Source: an uncultured Pseudomonadales bacterium
GTDB lineage: Bacteria; Pseudomonadota; Gammaproteobacteria; Pseudomonadales; Cellvibrionaceae
Assembly: GCA_938048505.1 (NCBI GenBank)
Contig: CALIUX010000054.1
Coordinates: 1-7,146 of the forward strand
Length of the DNA stretch: 7,146 nucleotides
Direction: 5' to 3'
The notes under the pieces: generated by a model
Told to the model about the DNA's origin: nothing
The model's input: only the letters and a program-made list of their open reading frames with translations
Databases searched by the model: none
Made by a program: the position numbers and the translations under genes
In this document: one piece after another, positions 1 to 5,208 of the stretch
How positions within the stretch are numbered: the first letter of the stretch is position 1
How the letters are laid out: each line of letters begins with the position of its first letter

Positions 1-15
1 CACTGTAATGACATT

Positions 16-735
16 TCAGGGCAAAGCAATTGCCAGACCGTCTAAAACCGGCGTACTAAGAAGCTCCACATGCAAATTGTGCTGTTGCGCACAGGTTAAG
101 AGTAGGGTTTTTGCATCCCCTCCCGTCAACACAAGCGAGAAGCCTGGGCGCTGCGCGACCACTTGCAGCAAAAAACCCGACAGCATGGCCGAGACACCCC
201 CCAAAACACAACTTTCAGTACTCACGCCTAAGGATAGATCTAAATCAGAAGATAATTGGGATTTGTCACGCAAAACATTCGCAACCCCCGAATGCAACAC
301 CTCTAATAATTTTTGATAGCCCGGCGCAATGTACCCACCCAAATGCTGACCGCTAGCATCCACCCAATCCGCGGTCAGCGCCGTTCCTGCACTAACCACA
401 ACACACGGCTCTTTGAGTTTGGTATAGGCGCTGACCATCCCCAACCAACGATCAACACCCAAGCGGGGCAAAATATCATAAGCAGGCTGGATGACCGTGG
501 TATCTCGCGTAACCCGAGCCACTTCAGGCTCAATGCCCCAGCGGGAACGAATACTCTGCAGCAACGCATCTGATATTTTGGCATTGGCAACACTGGCAAT
601 ACGCACCCTACTTAGCTCTGCATAGCTGACTTGCCAATCCTCTATAAGTGAAGCAGTAGGTTGTCGCTCGATAGTACTTTCACCCACCACGCGCCATTTA
701 GCAAAGCTGTTTCCGATATCAATATCAACAATCAT
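16..735 (-). CDS. coaX: Type III pantothenate kinase
   Basis: Phosphorylates pantothenate with ATP in the cytoplasm, the first step of coenzyme A synthesis. The 239-residue product has the type III (acetate/sugar kinase fold) motifs in order: the N-terminal phosphate loop DIDIGNS (residues 4-10), GVDRW (93-97) whose Asp95 matches the family's catalytic base, SAGTALT (115-121) as the second phosphate loop, GGYIAPG (133-139), LTGGDA (203-208) and a C-terminal PVLDGLA. The length fits the family (about 240-260). I chose the ATG at 735 because the protein then opens with the phosphate-loop strand; an upstream in-frame start at 762 would add nine residues lying inside birA. The gene overlaps the end of birA by 11 bases with only a weak AGG before the ATG, so it is probably coupled to birA translation. 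The second loop has Ser where many homologues have Asp; Bordetella Baf-type proteins, as I remember them, also have Ser there. Identification is firm. Confidence 0.93.
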   Translation of the reverse strand: MIVDIDIGNSFAKWRVVGESTIERQPTASLIEDWQVSYAELSRVRIASVANAKISDALLQSIRSRWGIEPEVARVTRDTTVIQPAYDILPRLGVDRWLGMVSAYTKLKEPCVVVSAGTALTADWVDASGQHLGGYIAPGYQKLLEVLHSGVANVLRDKSQLSSDLDLSLGVSTESCVLGGVSAMLSGFLLQVVAQRPGFSLVLTGGDAKTLLLTCAQQHNLHVELLSTPVLDGLAIALP

Positions 736-1693
736 GGGGCCTAACCGACACCTCACCACCATTCACAACGTGCTCGCCAGCATCATTCACCAGCAGCAAA
801 CCGCCCGATACCGTCACCCCCGATACGACACCCTGCAGCGATTGCGAGCCTGACACACTAACGGGCCGCCCCGCCAGTGCATTTCGCTCAAGCCATTGTG
901 CACGGTAACCACCAAAGCCCACTTGCTGGTAATCAGATAGTAAACCAACAAGCTTATTCACTACACTCGCCGCCAACTGATTACGCCCAGACCGATAGCC
1001 TAGCGCCGCCAAATCGACCCAAGCCTGATCAATCTTTTCTGTCAATTTGCTGGGCATTTTTACATTCAAACCCACACCCACAATAGCGTGGCAATCACCA
1101 TTTACATCACCACCAATTTCGATCAGGATGCCTCCAAGCTTTTTACCCTGCACCCACAAATCATTGGGCCATTTCAGCTCAACACCCGACACACCAAGAT
1201 CTGATAAAGCTTCTGCCAGCACAACGCCCACCGCCAAACTCAGCCCCTCAAGGCTCGCAATTCCACCGCTAAAACCCCAACGAATAGACAAATACAGATT
1301 TGCCGCAACGGGGCTAACCCAAGCACGCCCTCGACGACCACGCCCAGCGGTTTGCCGCTCGGCCAGCAAAACCGCTCCATGAGTATAGTGGGCACGCGCA
1401 ATTTCGGTATTAGTGGAGTCTATCTGGGTCAACACATCAAGCTGTTTAACAGCATCACTTGCAGCAGGTATAAGTGCCTGTTTAATGTCATCAGCAGACA
1501 ATAAATCTACGCCCCCTACGATGCAATAACCTTGACCACGAACCGACTCCACCTCAAACCCTTGCGATTGCAGGGTTTGAATCATTTTCCAAACAGCCGC
1601 TCGCCCTACACCCAGTGCATTGCCTAAGGTCTCACCAGAGTGATATTCGCCATCTGCCAAAAGGGCCAATAAAGGCCAAGGTAAAGCCGCCAC
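725..1693 (-). CDS. birA: Bifunctional biotin-[acetyl-CoA-carboxylase] ligase / biotin operon repressor
   Basis: Activates biotin to biotinyl-AMP and transfers it to the biotin carrier protein of acetyl-CoA carboxylase; the long form also represses biotin synthesis genes. The 322-residue product (E. coli BirA is 321) has an N-terminal winged helix-turn-helix (about residues 8-55, with HSGETLGNALGVGRAAVWK), the biotinyl-AMP loop GRGRRG (117-122), KWPND (174-178), the KKLGGILIE strand (184-192), and a C-terminal SH3-like cap ending in GGEVSVRP. The HTH is intact, so a repressor role is retained. I chose the GTG at 1693 because a good AGGTGA lies eight bases upstream and it starts one base after the alr stop. 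An ATG at 1714 or TTG at 1720 would give 329 or 331 residues, but they lack a ribosome binding site and lie inside the repetitive end of alr. Its last 11 bases overlap coaX. Function is firm, the start less so. Confidence 0.94.
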   Translation of the reverse strand: MAALPWPLLALLADGEYHSGETLGNALGVGRAAVWKMIQTLQSQGFEVESVRGQGYCIVGGVDLLSADDIKQALIPAASDAVKQLDVLTQIDSTNTEIARAHYTHGAVLLAERQTAGRGRRGRAWVSPVAANLYLSIRWGFSGGIASLEGLSLAVGVVLAEALSDLGVSGVELKWPNDLWVQGKKLGGILIEIGGDVNGDCHAIVGVGLNVKMPSKLTEKIDQAWVDLAALGYRSGRNQLAASVVNKLVGLLSDYQQVGFGGYRAQWLERNALAGRPVSVSGSQSLQGVVSGVTVSGGLLLVNDAGEHVVNGGEVSVRPHDC

Positions 1694-1694
1694 G

Positions 1695-2933
1695 CTATTT
1701 CTCACCTTTATCATTTGCAACTGAATTAACAGCTGAATCTATAACTGAACCTACAGCTGAACCTGCAACCGAACCCACAACAACAGAGCCCTCATCAAGG
1801 GCAATATAACGACGATGCACTCGATTCCCTAAGCGCGTTAACAGCTCATAACCAATTGTGCCTGATGCCAAACCCTGATCATCTGCCGCTAAATGCTCCC
1901 CGAGTATTTCGATAGACTGAGCGGCTTCAATATTCGGCACGTTCGTGACATCAAAAATAAGCGTATCCATCGAAACACGGCCCGCTATAGGCACCACATG
2001 GCCATTCACCCACCCTTTGAGGCGCTTAAATGCTGCACGCAAAATACCATCAGCATAGCCACCGGCGACAACTGCTAAGGTTGCATCATGCTCAACATGC
2101 CCCTCAGCGCCATAACCAGCGAAGCTGCCAGCCGGCACATTACGCAATTGCAAAATAGGCAAAACCAGCGTTAAAACATTGCGCATAGGGTTAGACTCAG
2201 CAGGCGTGGGATTTAACCCATAAAGTGCCGCCCCCGGACGCGTAATATCGCCCTGATAATTGCGGCCCAAAAAAATACCCGACGAATTCGCCATGGATGT
2301 TTTGATATGAGGGTAACGAGAAGCAATCGAGCGTGTAACACCCTCAAAGGCATTCAGTTGATCAGCATTCAAGGGATGCGAAGGCTCATCGGCACACGCC
2401 AAATGCGTCATAATCAGCGTATTCGACCCTGCAAAAACATGCGAACAGCGAGCCATCAGATCATCAAGCTCACTCGCATCTAACCCCAGACGATTCATGC
2501 CTGTATTAAATTTGACGGCGCATTCCGGTATTGGCTCATCGGCATTAGGAGTTCGTGCCTCAATGAATTGCTGCCAACGTAAAGCCATAGGAAAAGAGAT
2601 GAGAACAGGCGCCAACCCGTACTGCACCGCCTGAGCCTCACAACCTTCCTCAATGCCTTGCAACAGATAGATGCTGACCCGAGCACCTGACGCTGAACTC
2701 GCAGAAACTGAAATCAATACACGTCTGAGCGCAATACCCTCTTGCAAATTGGTGACAAAAAAACACCGGCAGCCTGCTACAAAAAGTGCAGAGGCGACTT
2801 TTTCCATGCCCAGGCCGTAAGCATCGGCCTTCACCACCGCGCCACAGTCTCCCGCTACACGAGCCTGCAAAGTACGCCAGTTTTCAACAATAGCGGGTAA
2901 ATTAACCGAAATAAAAAGTCGTGCGCCCAACAA
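1695..2933 (-). CDS. alr: Alanine racemase with a repetitive C-terminal tail
   Basis: PLP enzyme interconverting L- and D-alanine for peptidoglycan. The 412-residue product has the fold type III barrel with the PLP lysine in VVKADAYG (Lys35), the NTGMNRLG substrate-side motif (143-150, Arg148), HLACADEP (177-184), NSSGIFLG (216-223), RPGAALYG (232-239), the second catalytic tyrosine in AGYGAEG (Tyr274), GYADG (292-296) and GRVSMD (318-323) of the C-terminal beta domain. The domain ends near HRRYIALDEG (373-382); the remaining 30 residues are a low-complexity Ser/Val/Gly tail from 12-bp repeats, absent from the usual 360-380-residue family. An in-frame TGA lies just upstream, so initiation must be at TTG 2933 or TTG 2930, behind AGGTGA at 2942-2937. 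Motif wording resembles alphaproteobacterial Alr more than enteric Alr or Pseudomonas DadX (from memory). It is the first gene of the alr-birA-coaX operon. Confidence 0.93.
   Translation of the reverse strand: MLGARLFISVNLPAIVENWRTLQARVAGDCGAVVKADAYGLGMEKVASALFVAGCRCFFVTNLQEGIALRRVLISVSASSASGARVSIYLLQGIEEGCEAQAVQYGLAPVLISFPMALRWQQFIEARTPNADEPIPECAVKFNTGMNRLGLDASELDDLMARCSHVFAGSNTLIMTHLACADEPSHPLNADQLNAFEGVTRSIASRYPHIKTSMANSSGIFLGRNYQGDITRPGAALYGLNPTPAESNPMRNVLTLVLPILQLRNVPAGSFAGYGAEGHVEHDATLAVVAGGYADGILRAAFKRLKGWVNGHVVPIAGRVSMDTLIFDVTNVPNIEAAQSIEILGEHLAADDQGLASGTIGYELLTRLGNRVHRRYIALDEGSVVVGSVAGSAVGSVIDSAVNSVANDKGEK
1702..1707 (-). promoter_or_regulatory. Ribosome binding site that decides the birA start
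   Basis: AGGTGA on the minus strand matches the anti-Shine-Dalgarno core and ends eight bases before the GTG at 1693. It lies in the last codons of alr, so a ribosome finishing alr at TAG 1697-1695 is placed directly on the birA start. The competing ATG at 1714 lies upstream of this site and has no purine-rich stretch of its own. Confidence 0.65.
1716..1775 (-). repeat. 12-bp tandem repeats in the 3' end of alr
   Basis: Five imperfect 12-bp units lie head to tail at 1716-1727, 1728-1739, 1740-1751, 1752-1763 and 1764-1775, with a degenerate sixth at about 1776-1787. In the coding direction the consensus is close to GGTTCAGTTGTA, translated as the four-residue unit G/D/N-S-V/A-V/I/A. The unit is a multiple of three, so copy-number change keeps the alr frame. 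They encode the extra tail of the racemase and reach into the segment holding the alternative upstream birA starts (TTG 1720, ATG 1714). Confidence 0.85.
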
Positions 2934-2936
2934 TAT

Positions 2937-2942
2937 TCACCT
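2937..2942 (-). promoter_or_regulatory. Ribosome binding site for the TTG start of alr
   Basis: AGGTGA on the minus strand lies three bases before TTG 2933 and six before TTG 2930. The same hexamer precedes birA. Its last three bases plus one overlap an in-frame TGA (2939-2937), which rules out any longer alr protein. Spacing slightly favours the second TTG, which would make the protein one residue shorter. Confidence 0.55.
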
Positions 2943-3112
2943 GTAAACCATTAAAGACTACCTGACAAAGCACTGAAGATGAGCCATCAAAATGCATTTT
3001 TGCACACTCAATCAGCCACTCCGTCATTTGCATTTGTTTGATGCTCAGTATTATCGCACGACTCAGCAGAGATGACCCGGCTTGCCCATAGCGTTACCGC
3101 CCAAACCACCAA

Positions 3113-3138
3113 TAGATGTCATAGCTAGATGTCATAGC
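3113..3138. repeat. Perfect 13-bp tandem duplication
   Basis: TAGATGTCATAGC occurs twice with no spacer, at 3113-3125 and 3126-3138. It lies midway between the two divergent genes, where a duplicated regulator site could act on either, but a simple slippage duplication is equally possible. No known operator is recognised. Confidence 0.8.
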
Positions 3139-3258
3139 TTAAATAAGCAAAGCTGCATTCACAAAAACATGCCATCATCATTCAAGAGCATATAGAATAA
3201 AAAATGCTAGAACAAAAGTGATTCAACTAAAAAAGTGCTCAAACTAAGCGTATTTAAA

Positions 3259-3277
3259 ATTGGCTCTTAACGCCAAT
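3259..3277. repeat. Palindrome ATTGGC-7-GCCAAT in the argA leader
   Basis: ATTGGC (3259-3264) and GCCAAT (3272-3277) are perfect inverted arms around a 7-base loop, ending 43 bases before the argA start codon. It could be a small RNA hairpin or a dimeric regulator site. There is no T-run after it, so it is not a terminator. Six base pairs may occur by chance. Confidence 0.4.
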
Positions 3278-3309
3278 ACACCTACCAGCTACTGATTAGC
3301 TCGCATTGC

Positions 3310-3314
3310 GGAGA
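3310..3314 (+). promoter_or_regulatory. Ribosome binding site that decides the argA start
   Basis: GGAGA followed by six T residues ends directly before GTG 3321, giving near-ideal spacing. The longer reading frame from TTG 3306 would begin upstream of this site and has no such signal, so GTG 3321 is taken as the start. The resulting protein is 443 residues, the same length as E. coli ArgA. Confidence 0.75.
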
Positions 3315-3320
3315 TTTTTT

Positions 3321-4652
3321 GTGAAAGAAACCCACTCACATGATATTCAATGGTTTCGCCATTCTGCCCCGTACATTCATGCGCACAGAGGAAAAACGTT
3401 CGTCTTGATGATACCCGGCGACTGCATTACTCCGCTCACGCTGGGCAATATCATTGCGGATATTTCATTGCTGAGCAGCTTAGGCATTAAGCTGGTGGTT
3501 GTACATGGTGCCCGCGATCAAATTGATCATAAACTCGCCTCAAACGAAGTGAAGTCAACAAAGCACCAAGGCTTACGCGTCACACGCAAAGAGGATATGC
3601 ACAAAGTGCTAGAAACCGTGGGCGCCACCCGCCTACAGCTTGAAGCCAGCTTTTCTCATGGTCTACCCGACTCCCCCATGTTTGGGGCAAAGATTCGCGT
3701 GCGTGGCGGCAACTTAGTCACGGCCAAGCCTCTTGGCGTGATTGATGGCATCGACTTTCACTTTACCGGCAAAGTACGCTCGGTCGACACAACCGGCATA
3801 CAGTCTATTCTTGCTGACGGTGCTATCGCGTTATTGTCGCCTTTGGGCTATTCAGCAACGGGCGAAATTTTTAATTTGAATTTTGCAGACGTAGCCGTAA
3901 AAACCGCACTCGAAATAAATGCCGATAAGCTCATCGCATTCAATGACGATGGTCCCATTAAAGATGATAACAATGAAATTTACCGCGAGTTAACGCTACT
4001 CAAAAGTGAAAAATTCTTACTGAAACAAAAAGCCTTAAAGAACCCCTCCAACACTCACTTTGCATTAAAAGCTTGCCATTTAGCATGTGATGGCGGCATC
4101 TCACGGTCACATGTGATTTCAGCCAATGAAGATGGTGCTTTACTCAAAGAGCTGTTCACGCGCGATGGCTCTGGCACCATGGTTTACCGTGACAGCTACG
4201 AAACAATAAGACGTGCACGTACTGATGACGTAATGGGCATTCTCAACCTAATCGCCCCACTCGAAAACGACGGCATACTAGTTAAGCGCTCACGCGAGCT
4301 GCTCGAACGTGAAATACATTGCTTTACCGTCATGGAAAAAGACAGCGTTATTATTGGCTGCGCCGCATTGTACCCATTTAGCGATGGGCAATCAGGCGAG
4401 CTTGCCTGCATGGCCGTCGACCCAAACTACCAAGGCGGCGGCAAAGCCGCCAAACTGCTTACACACATCGAACGACAAGCTTTAAAGCTGAATATTAAAA
4501 AGCTATTTGTTCTAACCACTCAGACCGCACATTGGTTTATTGAACAAGGATTTGTAGAGACGCTCAATACGGCGCTACCTGTAGAAAGAGCAGCTTTGTA
4601 TAATTATCAGAGGAAATCTAAGGTCTTTGTTAAGGAGTTGAAGGCTCAGTAA
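3321..4652 (+). CDS. argA: Amino-acid N-acetyltransferase (N-acetylglutamate synthase)
   Basis: Transfers acetyl from acetyl-CoA to glutamate, the committed first step of the acetylated arginine pathway, in the cytoplasm. The 443-residue product has an N-terminal amino-acid-kinase-like domain (about residues 18-290) with FRHSAPYIHAHRGKTFV (12-28), LVVVHGARDQID (58-69), GYSATGEIFNLN (176-187) and the regulatory-site region around EDGALLKELFTRDGSGT (270-286), then a GNAT domain (about 294-443) with ELACMAVDPNY (360-370), the acetyl-CoA loop QGGGKA (371-376), LFVLTTQTAHWF (395-406) and the terminal YNYQRKSKVF (427-436). This is the classical feedback-inhibited form; the kinase-like domain binds arginine in the family and seems intact. 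Start is GTG 3321, set by GGAGA. It stands alone, divergent from alr, with no other arginine gene in view. Regulation by ArgR is likely by analogy, but I see no clear ARG box. Confidence 0.96.
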   Translation: MKETHSHDIQWFRHSAPYIHAHRGKTFVLMIPGDCITPLTLGNIIADISLLSSLGIKLVVVHGARDQIDHKLASNEVKSTKHQGLRVTRKEDMHKVLETVGATRLQLEASFSHGLPDSPMFGAKIRVRGGNLVTAKPLGVIDGIDFHFTGKVRSVDTTGIQSILADGAIALLSPLGYSATGEIFNLNFADVAVKTALEINADKLIAFNDDGPIKDDNNEIYRELTLLKSEKFLLKQKALKNPSNTHFALKACHLACDGGISRSHVISANEDGALLKELFTRDGSGTMVYRDSYETIRRARTDDVMGILNLIAPLENDGILVKRSRELLEREIHCFTVMEKDSVIIGCAALYPFSDGQSGELACMAVDPNYQGGGKAAKLLTHIERQALKLNIKKLFVLTTQTAHWFIEQGFVETLNTALPVERAALYNYQRKSKVFVKELKAQ

Positions 4653-4676
4653 TAGCGGAACAACGCGCCACTTAAA

Positions 4677-4698
4677 ACCTTGCTGCAACGGTCTTTTT
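4677..4698 (+). terminator. Weak intrinsic-terminator-like hairpin after argA
   Basis: ACCTTG (4677-4682) can pair with CAA-c-GGT (4686-4692) around a CTG loop, with one bulged C, and is followed by C and five T residues (4694-4698). It begins 25 bases after the argA stop. The stem is short and bulged, so termination may be partial. Confidence 0.4.
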
Positions 4699-4802
4699 GG
4701 AACACACATCTCGATGAGCCTGACAACTCAACTTGCCTGAAAGCCTCTCCTTAGACCGCATGAATGCAGATTATCAGAGCATGCATCTACCCCGAAGGAA
4801 CC

Positions 4803-4842
4803 TTATCGGACATTTATCGGACATATAGGTACTTAATGTCCG
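4803..4842. repeat. 11-bp tandem repeat plus inverted partial copy
   Basis: TTATCGGACAT is present twice without spacer (4803-4813, 4814-4824). After 11 bases, ATGTCCG (4836-4842) repeats the last seven bases of the unit in inverse orientation, so the second direct copy and the inverted copy can form a 7-bp hairpin. Multiple direct and inverted short repeats are seen at ends of some insertion sequences and at regulator sites. No transposase is present and no element is recognised. Confidence 0.7.
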
Positions 4843-4980
4843 GGAGCAACCGCTGTGATTCTTGTTTCTAAACACTAAAAGCTAACCAACCTAAAAACCT
4901 TTCTAATACTCAAAAAAAGAACAAGTTCACAAAAATCCTTAGCACATCAGCTATTGACCTAAGCGTGATATATCTATGAC

Positions 4981-5040
4981 AACCTATTGATACAATGTTT
5001 TAGATATAAAAAAATCAATTTTTATTCACAACAATAGGTT
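4981..5040. repeat. 9-bp inverted repeat flanking an A/T-tract core
   Basis: AACCTATTG (4981-4989) and CAATAGGTT (5032-5040) are perfect inverted arms 42 bases apart. The interior has a run of seven A (5008-5014) and a run of five T close together that can also pair. The whole is about 170 bases upstream of the exported protein's start. It could be a regulatory DNA site, a folded leader or a minute mobile remnant. Confidence 0.6.
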
Positions 5041-5208
5041 TATAATTCTGACTGTCATTAGCTCCCATAGAGCAAGCTAAAGAATATCGTCATTTCATAT
5101 TTATTGAACAAAACAAAAAAGTGCTGAGTATGACTTTTTGTCACATCACGATTGTTTGCCGAATGAGCAAGCAGATGTCGCTTATTTATCTATTCACGAG
5201 CAATTATT

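Larger units (their letters stand above)
2934..3320. other. Divergent intergenic region between alr and argA
   Basis: This 387-base stretch must hold the promoters of both the leftward alr operon and the rightward argA. I could not pick out a convincing -35/-10 pair for either, nor a clear pair of ArgR boxes. It does contain a perfect 13-bp tandem duplication (3113-3138), a 6-bp inverted repeat in the argA leader (3259-3277), and on the minus strand an open frame of 43 codons (3033-2902) running into the start of alr. The part from about 3140 to 3260 is A/T-rich, as promoter DNA often is. Confidence 0.6.
4653..5208. other. Long AT-rich intergenic region without a convincing gene
   Basis: The 556 bases between argA and the DUF4331-like gene carry no reading frame that looks like a protein; short frames (4760-4828, 5130-5216) lack family resemblance and ribosome sites. 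The visible structures are the argA terminator candidate, an 11-bp tandem repeat with an inverted third copy (4803-4842), and a 9-bp inverted repeat around A/T runs (4981-5040). From about 4860 the base composition becomes strongly A/T-rich. The promoter of the downstream exported protein should lie here; TTGACC at 4954-4959 could be a -35 box but has no well-spaced -10 hexamer. I see no tRNA or other RNA gene. Confidence 0.6.

Noticed and set aside
8..1086. Several plus-strand open frames opposite coaX and birA (for example 8-316, 313-573, 877-1086)
   Set aside because: They lie antisense to clear minus-strand genes, have odd composition rich in Pro/Thr/Ser, and resemble no family.
3140..3300. 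Possible ArgR (ARG box) sites upstream of argA
   Set aside because: Fragments such as ATTCA occur, but no pair of 18-bp palindromic boxes with the proper spacing could be found by eye.
4196..4411. Minus-strand open frame of 71 codons inside argA
   Set aside because: It lies wholly within the conserved ArgA GNAT region and its translation is Ser/Pro-rich shadow sequence.
4760..4828. 22-codon frame running into the TTATCGGACAT repeats
   Set aside because: Too short, no ribosome site, and its last third is just the translated tandem repeat.
4954..4980. Possible promoter with TTGACC as -35
   Set aside because: No acceptable -10 hexamer at 16-18 bases; TATCTA is only 11 bases away and TATGAC 15.
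3229..5125. Identical 11-mer AAAAAAGTGCT at 3229-3239 and 5115-5125
   Set aside because: A short match dominated by an A-run in AT-rich DNA; no further similarity flanks it.
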